Assembly: GCA_031552845.1 (NCBI GenBank)
Contig: JAVBMC010000037.1
Span: 1 to 64,000 of the forward strand
Reading direction: 5' to 3'
Length of the DNA stretch: 64,000 nt
Origin: JAVBMC01 sp031552845
GTDB taxonomy: Bacteria > Verrucomicrobiota > Kiritimatiellia > RFP12 > DVOR01
Under the pieces are notes generated by a model, which worked only from the letters and a program-made list of their open reading frames with translations, ran no database searches and was not told the origin of the DNA. Below, piece after piece: positions 35,586 to 42,886 of this stretch (the stretch's first letter is position 1; each line of letters begins with the position of its first letter). The translations under genes were made by a program, and so were the position numbers.

Positions 35586-36011
35586 TTACTCCACGATTTC
35601 AATGCCCATGTTACGGGCAGTGCCTTCAATCATCCGCATTGCGGCTTCTTCCGAGCGGGCATTCAAATCGTCCTTCTTGATCTTGACGATTTCGAGCACC
35701 TGAGCGCGGGTGACCTTGCCCACCTTGTCGCGGTTCGGCACGCCGGAGCCCTTGGCCAAGCCGGCATACTTCTTCAGCAGCACTGCTGCGGGCGGCGACT
35801 TCAGGATGAACGTAAAGCTGCGGTCCTGATAAACTGTGATGACCACCGGAATAACCAAACCGGCTTTGTCTTGCGTCTTAGCATTGAACTCTTTGCAGAA
35901 CGCCATGATGTTGACGCCTTGCGAGCCCAGAGCCGGGCCTACCGGAGGCGCAGGATTCGCGGCGCCCGCCGGGATTTGCAATTTCACGATACCCGTGATT
36001 TTTTTTGCCAT
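35586..36011 (-). CDS. rplK: 50S ribosomal protein L11
   Basis: This protein of the GTPase-associated centre binds 23S rRNA with L10 and is the site where thiostrepton and the stringent factor RelA act. The 141-aa product has the typical KLQIPAGAANPAPPVGPALG near the N-terminus, PVVITVYQDRSFTF, and the C-terminal RMIEGTARNMGI. It lies 78 bp after nusG; that gap shows no clear promoter. Confidence 0.99.
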   Translation of the reverse strand: MAKKITGIVKLQIPAGAANPAPPVGPALGSQGVNIMAFCKEFNAKTQDKAGLVIPVVITVYQDRSFTFILKSPPAAVLLKKYAGLAKGSGVPNRDKVGKVTRAQVLEIVKIKKDDLNARSEEAAMRMIEGTARNMGIEIVE

Positions 36012-36089
36012 TGTGATACCTCTTGCTTGTCTTTATGTGACTCTCCCGGGTCCCAACCGGTACGAACGAACCACCGTTGACGAATCGAA

Positions 36090-36683
36090 TTACTGGGCAG
36101 CCGTGTCGACAAAGCGCTCGACCTGCCAGTACTCCAATTCAACCTGGGTCGGCCGGCCGAAGATTACCACTTCGACTTTCAGCCTGCCCCGGTCAGGATC
36201 CACCTCGACGACCGAGCCGACCAAGCCGACAAACGGACCATCGTTGATTTTGACTGTCTCGCCGGGATTGAATTCAATCTTCGGCTTGACTTTTTCCGCC
36301 TTGCCGGCGGTTTGATTTAAAACTGCATCGACTTCCGACTGCCGCATCGGCATCGGATTCTCGCTCTTGCCGATGAAACCGAGCACGCCGGGGGTTTCCT
36401 TCAAGAAACGCCACACGACTTCGCTCATCGGCTTCTTAAAATCGCCGCCGGGATACAGCGCCAGATTGATCAGCACATACCCCGGGAAAAACTTGCGGTT
36501 GACCGTTGTTTTGACGCCATTCTTCACCTCGGAGACGCGCTCCGTGGGAATCACAACCTCGCCGATATAATCTTCTAAATGCTGCAGACGGGACTGCACC
36601 TTGATGTAACGCTGCACCTTCTGCTCATTGCTGGTCAGTACATGCAGAACAAACCATTGTTTGACAGGCGTATCTTCGGCCAT
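36090..36683 (-). CDS. nusG: Transcription termination/antitermination protein NusG
   Basis: NusG binds RNA polymerase, raises processivity and links it to Rho or the ribosome. The 197-aa product has the NGN domain (QWFVLHVLTSNEQKVQRYI, then KFFPGYVLINL) and a C-terminal KOW domain (FNPGETVKINDGPFVGLVGSV, 21 residues in two adjoining parts). The start is the ATG with GAAGGG upstream; a TTG three codons earlier is possible but less well placed. It lies 24 bp after secE. Confidence 0.98.
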   Translation of the reverse strand: MAEDTPVKQWFVLHVLTSNEQKVQRYIKVQSRLQHLEDYIGEVVIPTERVSEVKNGVKTTVNRKFFPGYVLINLALYPGGDFKKPMSEVVWRFLKETPGVLGFIGKSENPMPMRQSEVDAVLNQTAGKAEKVKPKIEFNPGETVKINDGPFVGLVGSVVEVDPDRGRLKVEVVIFGRPTQVELEYWQVERFVDTAAQ

Positions 36684-36707
36684 TGCGGTCAACCCTTCAA
36701 TTCAAAA

Positions 36708-36917
36708 TTAGAGGAAGATTTTGTAAATCGCGTCCAGCAGCACCTTGATCACCTTATCGCAAGACAGCACGATCACCGCCAGGATGAGAATGAAGACGAT
36801 AACTACCATCGTCGAGTCGATCAGCTCTTTACGCTCCGGCCAAGCGACCCTGCGGCCCTCGGAATAGACTTCCCCGAGGAAACCCTTCGTTTTCTCTATT
36901 ATCTCTTTTATATTCAT
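36708..36917 (-). CDS. secE: Preprotein translocase subunit SecE
   Basis: This is a small membrane subunit of the SecYEG channel, 69 aa. It is the short, single-span form: an amphipathic N-terminal helix with EVYSEGRRVAWPERKELIDS (the conserved W-P region) and one membrane helix (about 36-56: MVVIVFILILAVIVL). Its place between tRNA-Trp and nusG is the canonical bacterial order. Confidence 0.97.
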   Translation of the reverse strand: MNIKEIIEKTKGFLGEVYSEGRRVAWPERKELIDSTMVVIVFILILAVIVLSCDKVIKVLLDAIYKIFL

Positions 36918-36956
36918 CCGACTTCAGTGTCCTGTGATGATACCCGCCCTAAAAAG

Positions 36957-37032
36957 TGGCAGGTGAGGCCGGCATCGAACCAGCAACCTGCGGTTTTGGA
37001 GACCGCTGCTCTACCAATTGAGCTACTCACCT
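36957..37032 (-). tRNA. tRNA-Trp (anticodon CCA)
   Basis: The cloverleaf is complete: acceptor AGGTGAG/CTCACCT, D-arm GCTC..GAGC with GGTAGA, anticodon loop CTCCAAA with CCA, T-loop TTCGATG, discriminator G. The CCA end is encoded (76 nt including CCA), followed by a T-run. It lies between rpmG and secE, as in many bacteria. Confidence 0.98.
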
Positions 37033-37042
37033 ATAAAAATGA

Positions 37043-37198
37043 TTAAGACTTCTGTTCGCGGTGCAGCGTGCGCTTCCGCTCATTCGGGCAGAACTTCTTG
37101 ATCTCGAGGCGGTTTGTCACCGTCCGCTTGTTCCGCGTAGTCGTATAATTCGCGCGCTTGCATTCGGTGCAAGCCATGATTGCTAAATCTCTCGGCAT
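37043..37198 (-). CDS. rpmG: 50S ribosomal protein L33
   Basis: The 51-aa product begins MPRDLAIMACTECKRANYTT, matching the family pattern, with RLEIKKFCP and a final TLHREQK. The first ATG is chosen because it restores the full family N-terminus and has GGAAGG upstream; an internal ATG would give 44 aa. Of the four zinc-binding Cys of the classical form, the CxxC pair near the start is kept, but the second pair is reduced to one Cys (FCPNERK), so zinc is probably not bound. Confidence 0.93.
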   Translation of the reverse strand: MPRDLAIMACTECKRANYTTTRNKRTVTNRLEIKKFCPNERKRTLHREQKS

Positions 37199-37234
37199 CT
37201 TCTTAACTTCCTTCCTGCTTGAAACGGCAACGGC

Positions 37235-37260
37235 GCCGAGCCCGGATTAGTGGGCTCGGC
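37235..37260 (-). promoter_or_regulatory. Strong hairpin between tuf and rpmG
   Basis: GCCGAGCCC pairs with GGGCTCGGC across an 8-nt loop, 28 bp after the tuf stop. No T-tract follows, so it is more likely an attenuator, a processing site or an mRNA-stability stem that keeps tuf mRNA more abundant than the downstream genes. Confidence 0.6.
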
Positions 37261-37288
37261 ACCCGCCGCGATTCACAGGAGCTTCTGA

Positions 37289-38500
37289 TTACTTGATGAT
37301 CTTGCCGACGGTACCAGCACCAACGGTGCGGCCGCCTTCGCGGATAGCGAAACGCATCTTCTCTTCCAGCGCAACAGGCGAAATCAGCTTAACCTGAATC
37401 GAGATGTTGTCGCCGGGCATAACCATTTCCACGCCTTCAGGCAGGGTGATGTCGCCGGTCACGTCCGTTGTGCGGATGTAGAACTGGGGACGGTAGCCCT
37501 TGAAGAACGGGGTATGACGGCCGCCTTCATCCTTGGAGAGGACGTAAACTTCGCCGGTGAACTCTGTGTGAGGCGTGATCGAACCGGGCTTGGCCAACAC
37601 TTGGCCGCGCTCGACGTCTTCCTTCTTCGTGCTGCGCAGCAAGCAACCGACGTTATCGCCGGCTTGGCCCTGGTCGAGGAGCTTGCGGAACATTTCGACG
37701 CCGGTAACGGTCGTCTTCACGGTCGGACGCAAGCCGATGATTTCGACTTCTTCGCCAACCTTGATCAAACCGCGCTCAATACGGCCGGTTACCACAGTAC
37801 CGCGGCCTTCAATCGAGAACACGTCTTCGATCGGCAGCAGGAACGCCTGATCCAGCAAACGGACCGGCTCAGGAATGTAGGTGTCCAAAGCGTTCATCAA
37901 CTCGGTGATGCAGTTGCAAGCAGGATCATCCTTGCTCGTCGCCTTAGTCGCAGGCAGCGCGCTGCCGCGGATAATCGGCGTATCGTCGCCCGGATACTCG
38001 TACTTGGCGAGCAGCTCGCGGATTTCCATCTCGACGAGGTCCAGCAACTCGGAATCGTCAACCAAGTCAACCTTGTTCAGGAACACGACGATGTAAGGCA
38101 CGCCGACCTGACGGGCCAACAGGATGTGCTCGCGGGTCTGCGGCATCGGGCCGTCAGCGGCCGAAACCACGAGGATCGCGCCGTCCATCTGCGCGGCGCC
38201 GGTGATCATGTTCTTCACATAGTCAGCGTGGCCGGGGCAGTCAACGTGCGCATAGTGGCGGTTTTCGGTTCCGTATTCGACGTGCGAAGTCGCAATCGTC
38301 AAAATCTTAGTGGGGTCGCGGCGGCCGGCAGATTCGGAAGCCTTAGCGACTTCGTCATACTTAACAGCGTTGCACAAGCCTTTCAGCGACTGTACGTGGG
38401 TGATAGCGGCAGTCAGCGTGGTCTTGCCGTGGTCGACGTGACCGATCGTGCCGACATTGACGTGCGGCTTATTACCGCGATCAAATGCTTCTTTAGCCAT
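37289..38500 (-). CDS. tuf: Elongation factor Tu
   Basis: EF-Tu delivers aminoacyl-tRNA to the ribosome. The 403-aa product shows G1 GHVDHGKT (about 20-27), G3 DCPGHADYVKN (about 87-97) and G4 NKVD. Domains 2 and 3 follow (VFSIEGRGTVVTGRIERG, then GRTVGAGTVGKIIK at the end). Switch I is not canonical: where most bacteria have E-E-K-x-R-G-I-T-I this protein has R-R-D-P-T-K-I-L-T-I (60-69). The catalytically important Thr (about 68) is kept, but the Gly is replaced by Ile and the preceding loop is longer. It lies between tRNA-Thr and rpmG in one operon. Confidence 0.98.
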   Translation of the reverse strand: MAKEAFDRGNKPHVNVGTIGHVDHGKTTLTAAITHVQSLKGLCNAVKYDEVAKASESAGRRDPTKILTIATSHVEYGTENRHYAHVDCPGHADYVKNMITGAAQMDGAILVVSAADGPMPQTREHILLARQVGVPYIVVFLNKVDLVDDSELLDLVEMEIRELLAKYEYPGDDTPIIRGSALPATKATSKDDPACNCITELMNALDTYIPEPVRLLDQAFLLPIEDVFSIEGRGTVVTGRIERGLIKVGEEVEIIGLRPTVKTTVTGVEMFRKLLDQGQAGDNVGCLLRSTKKEDVERGQVLAKPGSITPHTEFTGEVYVLSKDEGGRHTPFFKGYRPQFYIRTTDVTGDITLPEGVEMVMPGDNISIQVKLISPVALEEKMRFAIREGGRTVGAGTVGKIIK

Positions 38501-38557
38501 TGTGAATTACTCCTGTGATCTGAATCTCTTCTCTAACCACTGTCCCCGTGTGAAAAC

Positions 38558-38633
<76 letters not shown>

Positions 38634-38693
38634 CTGACTCTCACACAAAAACAGCCAAAATCATGCCGCCTTTAAACGGCAAGAAACCGCGAA

Positions 38694-38722
38694 ATAGTAG
38701 CAAAAACGCCCTCGACCGTCAA
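38694..38722 (-). promoter_or_regulatory. Strong promoter of the tRNA-Thr/tuf/secE/nusG/rpl/rpo run
   Basis: The minus strand reads TTGACG (38722-38717), a 17-bp spacer and TACTAT (38699-38694). It lies about 60 bp before tRNA-Thr and just after dnaA, and is the only clear promoter ahead of the run. Confidence 0.8.
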
Positions 38723-38791
38723 GCAGATTTGCCTCCCAGACTCGAAAATCGTCCCTGCGCCACTATTCCTCAAATCAAACATACCCAACCG

Positions 38792-40168
38792 TCAGATGTT
38801 ATACGTCGCGGGGTCACGGTTCAGCTTACGGGTCAGCACCCGCAGCGACTCCCGCAAATCATCCTCCACCGACAGCCGGTCCTGCACCGCCTTGCACCCA
38901 TGCAGAATCGTCGCATGGGTCTTATCAAACGCCTTTGCAATCTCCGGCAGCGACTTCTGCGTCAGCTTCCGGCTCAAAAACATCGCGATCTGCCGCGGGA
39001 ACGTAATCGACTGCATCCGCTTCGGGCTCGTGATATCATGCAGCCGGATGTGATAAAACTCCGCCACCGTCTTCTGAATCTCATCAATCGACAAATCCCC
39101 CGCCTGCTCGCGGTCCAACAAATCCCGCAGCAGCCCCCGCAGCACCTCCACCGACAACATCGCCCCCTTATGCAGCGACACATACGAAATCGCCCGCATC
39201 AACGCCCCCTCCAACGTCCGCACATTCGACTTCACATTCTGCGCAATAAACGTCAGGATCGAATCATCTAGCGGCTTCGCTGCCGTCCTTTGCTTATGCC
39301 TCAAAATCGCCAGCCGCGTCTCAAAATCCGGCATCTCCAGCTGCGTCACCAACCCCCACTCAAACCGCGACACCAAACGCTGCTCCAACCCCTCAATCTC
39401 ATTCGCCGGCCTGTCTGACGTCATGATAATCTGCCGCCCCGACTGATGCAACGCATTAAACGTATGGAAGAACTCCTCCTGCAGCGCATTCTTCCCCGCC
39501 AAGAAATGAATATCATCCACGATCAACAAATCTACATTCCGATACCGCGTGCGGAACTCCACCGTGCTGCGCTTCTGGATCGACTCCACATACTCATTCA
39601 ACAACGTCTCCGTCGTCACATACCGCACCTGCGCCCCCGGCACCTCCTGCAGCTTATGCCCCGCCGCCTGAATCAAATGCGTCTTACCCAGCCCCGTCCC
39701 GCCATAAATAAACAACGGATTATACGCTCGCCCCGGCTGCCCCGCCACAGCCTCCACCGCCGCATACGCAAAACTATTCGATGGTCCCACCACAAACGCC
39801 TCAAACGTAAACAGCGGATTCAACGTCGCATTCTCCACCGCCGGCTTCGACTTCCTTGCCGAGCGCGCCTTCCGCTCCGCCACCTCCGGCGGCGGCGCCG
39901 GCTCCTCCTCCTGCGCCTGCACGAAGAACACCAAATCCAACCCATCCGGCGCATCCGCGTTATACAACGCCTCCAGAATCACCGAGCGGAAATTATTCTC
40001 CAGCCAATCCTTAAAAAACTCATTATCCACCGCCAGAAACAGCTTCTGCTCCTTCACCCCCGATAGCCTGATCCCCGCGATCCACCGCTCAAAATTATCC
40101 GGCGTCAGCATCTCCCTCAGGTTCGCCAAAGCGCCATTCCACAAACTCACCGCATCCGTGTCAGCCAT
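38792..40168 (-). CDS. dnaA: Chromosomal replication initiator protein DnaA
   Basis: This is an AAA+ initiator that binds DnaA boxes and melts the origin. The 458-aa product has domain I (residues 1-80), a Pro/Glu/Lys-rich linker (about 86-112), Walker A GGTGLGKTH (156-164) and Walker B LLIVDDIHFL. It also has the AAA+ sensor and arginine finger region (RLVSRFEWGL) and domain IV with DKTHATILHGCK, the DnaA-box recognition signature in slightly altered form. The start is placed at the ATG; a GTG two codons earlier is also possible. No dnaN, recF or gyrB follows, unlike many bacteria. Confidence 0.97.
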   Translation of the reverse strand: MADTDAVSLWNGALANLREMLTPDNFERWIAGIRLSGVKEQKLFLAVDNEFFKDWLENNFRSVILEALYNADAPDGLDLVFFVQAQEEEPAPPPEVAERKARSARKSKPAVENATLNPLFTFEAFVVGPSNSFAYAAVEAVAGQPGRAYNPLFIYGGTGLGKTHLIQAAGHKLQEVPGAQVRYVTTETLLNEYVESIQKRSTVEFRTRYRNVDLLIVDDIHFLAGKNALQEEFFHTFNALHQSGRQIIMTSDRPANEIEGLEQRLVSRFEWGLVTQLEMPDFETRLAILRHKQRTAAKPLDDSILTFIAQNVKSNVRTLEGALMRAISYVSLHKGAMLSVEVLRGLLRDLLDREQAGDLSIDEIQKTVAEFYHIRLHDITSPKRMQSITFPRQIAMFLSRKLTQKSLPEIAKAFDKTHATILHGCKAVQDRLSVEDDLRESLRVLTRKLNRDPATYNI

Positions 40169-40219
40169 AACCACTCACACCCTAAAAATCACTAAAAACC
40201 GCATACGCAAAACACCACT

Positions 40220-40248
40220 ATTCTAACACAAAACCGCCCCTGAACCAA
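40220..40248 (-). promoter_or_regulatory. Putative dnaA promoter
   Basis: The minus strand reads TTGGTT (40248-40243), a 17-bp spacer and TAGAAT (40225-40220), about 50 bp before the dnaA start. One of the DnaA-box-like sequences lies just upstream of the -35. Confidence 0.5.
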
Positions 40249-40266
40249 TCAAAAAGAACCATCAAC

Positions 40267-40378
40267 TTATCAACAGCCTGTCAACACCCCCGCCAACACC
40301 ACTCCCCCCAATAAACACAAGCCCAAACGCCACCACCCACCCTCAATTCCCCCAACAAATCACCAACACTTATCAACA
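40267..40378. promoter_or_regulatory. Two DnaA-box-like sequences upstream of dnaA
   Basis: TTATCAACA occurs at 40267-40275 and 40370-40378, both inside ACTTATCAACAGC. Each differs from the TTATCCACA consensus by one base. The 267-bp gap is C-rich on the plus strand and G-poor. It could be a dnaA autoregulatory region or a small part of an origin; two weak boxes are not enough to call oriC. Confidence 0.4.
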
Positions 40379-40422
40379 GCTATAAACACCCCCCAAGCCC
40401 TTTTTTACCCCCTGCTCCCCCC

Positions 40423-40457
40423 GCTTATTACCCATCACCTCTTACTTACTACTTTTT
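40423..40457 (+). repeat. Fragment of the dispersed pyrimidine-rich repeat
   Basis: CTTATTACCCATCACCTCTT and the following TACT-rich stretch match the middle part of the repeat copies at 42622-42655 and 45813-45846. It supplies the last codons and the stop of the Pmp-like gene on the minus strand. Confidence 0.7.
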
Positions 40458-42484
40458 TCTTGTATTCCCGCCCCCATCCCCACACACGGCGACCCCGCCT
40501 TCAACTCAAAATCCCCCTGCACCGGATTCACAAACTGCGGTACCGCATCAATATTCCCCTCGCCCTCCTCCAAGTCATCCAAGCAGCAAAACTCAACCAA
40601 CCCCTCCCAACACGCCACATGATAGGGTGCCTGATTCCCCCACACAATACTGTGACGCACATAACTATCCGATGTCCCGCCACCGGCGGAACTAAGCGAC
40701 ACATTACCAACCACTGTGCAATTATTCACAAAACAATACTTCGCCCCACCACCGCCAATCCGCGTAGCATTGCCCCGCACCAAACAATCATTCAATACAC
40801 TATGCACCGCCCCACCCTCGCTGCCATTCCACTCGATGATACACCCCTCCAACACACCGCCCCAAGCACCATACTTCCCATGCGTCAAAGTAAATCCATT
40901 CAACACCGTGCACGACAGCAACACACACCACTCGCCCAACTCCGCACACCCCTTCTCTGCGCGACCCACAATCGCCGTCTTCAAAGGCCCCTCCACACTC
41001 CGAATCGTAATCAACTTGCCATAGCTCTTAATCGGCTTATAACTCCCCGCCGCCACAACAATCTCCGCATGCGGACGCGCCACATCAATCGCCGCCTGAA
41101 TCTCCCTCTTCGCCGTTGCCCAACTCAACCCATCCCCATCATCATCAGGCCGCTGCACATCCACATACAACACCTGCCGCTCAAACACCGCCGTCAACGC
41201 CACATCCCCTGCAATCCCCTCCAACACCACCACCCGATTCGACGACACCGCCACCCCATTCGTCTCCCAACACACAAACCGCGCCCCCGTCTCCACGGCG
41301 CTAAACTCCGCACGCCCGCCCGTTTGCACAACCGCCGTACGCGGCGATACCTCACCATCAAACCGCGCCTGTGCCGACACCACCCAACCCGACACCACCT
41401 CCGTCGGCTGCCCCATCACCGCCACGCCATTACTCACCGCCGGTGACGACGCCCGCAACCTAAAATCACCATTCGTAAAATCCACAAACTGCGGATCCTC
41501 CGCCACCACATTTTCGCCCAACAACTCCAACACCTTAAAGTCCCCCATGCCCCACCCATCCACCGCATCGCTCACACAATCATCCCCCCTCCACGCCGAG
41601 TTCCCCCACACAATACACCCCTCAGCGCTCCCGCCCAACATCCCCCCGCCCACAGCCCCCTGATTCGCCGCCACCGTACACCGCACCAACCGGCAATTCC
41701 TCACCCCCGCACCATAAAACGCTTTGTTCGACACCACCAAACAATCCGTCAAAACACTATCCAACGCCGCCCCGCCATGGTTCCCGATGTTCCCCATCAA
41801 CACGCAACGATTCAACGCACACTCACACACGCCCCCCGCATTACTCCAAAACGGCGCGCCGTTCCCCTCCACCACGCAATCATTCAACACACACCCATCC
41901 GCTGCGCCGCTGCCATGTCCCCCTCCGCTATTACCAATCAACCAACACCGATTCAACACCCCATGATACGCAGCCCCGCCACTCACTGCCGTATTATTCG
42001 ACAACACGCAATCATTCAACGTACCATACGCCGACCCACCTCCATAGTCACGATGCCCCTTACGCAACGTAAACCCCGACAGCACCGTATTCGTATGCGA
42101 CGCATCCGCCCCCAACGTCACACACCCCCACCGCCCCAACCGCGCTGCGATTGACATATCCTCATCCACATCCCTCCACTTCTCAATATACCCGTCATCC
42201 TCATCAAACCTCTGCTCAATCACCGTCACCGCCGCGCCATTCACGCTCGCCACCGACAATGGCAAATCATCCAGCCGCACAAACGGCCTATACACCCCAT
42301 TCGTCACCCAAACCCGGCACCCTGCCTCCGCCAAATCCACCGCCGCCTGAATCGACCTCTTCGCCGCCCCCCAACTCAATCCATCCCCCGCATCATCCGG
42401 CCGCGCCGCATCCACATACAACACCTGCGCCCCCTGCCCCGTCAACGCCAAACAAACCAACACCAGCCAACTCAAAATACGCAT
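40442..42484 (-). CDS. Secreted Pmp-like right-handed beta-helix protein, C-terminally truncated
   Basis: The 680-aa product is a paralogue of the 10959-12899 protein with the same layout: signal peptide (about 1-18), module 1 (VLYVDAARPDDAGDG, ATAK-like GAAKRSIQAAVD, NTVLSGFTL, GGGSAYGTLNDC), an InlB-B-like spacer (FVCWETNGV, LTAVFE), and module 2 (VLYVDVQRPDDDGDG, ATAKREIQAAIDVARP). It lacks the expected D-x-x-G-x-P-R-I...VDIGACEY ending. It stops after GSPCVGMGAG in residues encoded by the dispersed repeat (QEKSSK). The gene is on the opposite strand from its paralogue, yet the plus strand is C-rich at both. GGAGGT precedes the start. Confidence 0.85.
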   Translation of the reverse strand: MRILSWLVLVCLALTGQGAQVLYVDAARPDDAGDGLSWGAAKRSIQAAVDLAEAGCRVWVTNGVYRPFVRLDDLPLSVASVNGAAVTVIEQRFDEDDGYIEKWRDVDEDMSIAARLGRWGCVTLGADASHTNTVLSGFTLRKGHRDYGGGSAYGTLNDCVLSNNTAVSGGAAYHGVLNRCWLIGNSGGGHGSGAADGCVLNDCVVEGNGAPFWSNAGGVCECALNRCVLMGNIGNHGGAALDSVLTDCLVVSNKAFYGAGVRNCRLVRCTVAANQGAVGGGMLGGSAEGCIVWGNSAWRGDDCVSDAVDGWGMGDFKVLELLGENVVAEDPQFVDFTNGDFRLRASSPAVSNGVAVMGQPTEVVSGWVVSAQARFDGEVSPRTAVVQTGGRAEFSAVETGARFVCWETNGVAVSSNRVVVLEGIAGDVALTAVFERQVLYVDVQRPDDDGDGLSWATAKREIQAAIDVARPHAEIVVAAGSYKPIKSYGKLITIRSVEGPLKTAIVGRAEKGCAELGEWCVLLSCTVLNGFTLTHGKYGAWGGVLEGCIIEWNGSEGGAVHSVLNDCLVRGNATRIGGGGAKYCFVNNCTVVGNVSLSSAGGGTSDSYVRHSIVWGNQAPYHVACWEGLVEFCCLDDLEEGEGNIDAVPQFVNPVQGDFELKAGSPCVGMGAGIQEKSSK

Positions 42485-42594
42485 AAACTACCTCCAAATC
42501 CCATCACCCGCGAACCACCCGTACCCTAACAAAACCCCACCCCCAAAGCAAGCAAAATGCCCCCGCCTCTCTCCCCCTCAACGTTCCTCCCCTC

Positions 42595-42692
42595 TATTGT
42601 GTGCGTCAGCTTCTCCAGACTTATTGTCTATCACCTATTACTTCCTACTTCTTCTCTCCTCTCCGCGCCTCCGCGTCTCCGCGTGAGCTCCC
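42595..42692 (+). repeat. Dispersed repeat, full copy
   Basis: The order is ATTGTGTGCGTCAGC, then a pyrimidine-rich section with CTATCACCTATTACTTCCTA, then CTCCGCGCCTCCGCGTCTCC and GTGAGCT. The same order is found at 45791-45873; the CTCCGCG end alone is at 9551-9581. It is not coding. Confidence 0.8.
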
Positions 42693-42702
42693 ACCCATCC
42701 AA

Positions 42703-42762
42703 CAACTGCGTCAGCCTCTCAACCTATTGCCTATCACCTATTACTTCTTACTTATTTACTAA
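42703..42762 (+). repeat. Dispersed repeat, partial tandem copy
   Basis: AACTGCGTCAGCCTCTCAAC is followed by CTATCACCTATTACTTCTTA and so repeats the first two parts of the copy just upstream, but the CTCCGCG end is missing. With the full copy it fills most of the 402-bp gap before the lipoprotein gene. Confidence 0.75.
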
Positions 42763-42791
42763 TAACTTTTCGCCCCTGCGTCAATAAAGCA

Positions 42792-42820
42792 TTGCAATTG
42801 CCCGTACAATACGCTACACT
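42792..42820 (+). promoter_or_regulatory. Promoter of the tandem secreted-protein genes
   Basis: TTGCAA (42792-42797), a 17-bp spacer and TACACT (42815-42820) lie about 70 bp before the start codon. Confidence 0.6.
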
Positions 42821-42829
42821 TATTAGTGT

Positions 42830-42843
42830 TACGCATATGCGTA
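42830..42843. promoter_or_regulatory. 14-bp perfect palindrome at the likely transcription start
   Basis: TACGCATATGCGTA begins 9 bp after the -10 hexamer, where a repressor would block initiation. A further TACGCAT follows at once (42842-42848). No regulator gene is adjacent. Confidence 0.5.
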
Positions 42844-42886
42844 CGCATTGGGTGCATCACACTTCTCCACCTCAGGAGGTTCCTCG

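Noticed and set aside
40460..41446. Pro/His/Arg-rich frames opposite the second Pmp-like gene
   Set aside because: They arise from the C-rich strand. The minus strand carries signal peptide, domain repeats and a ribosome site.
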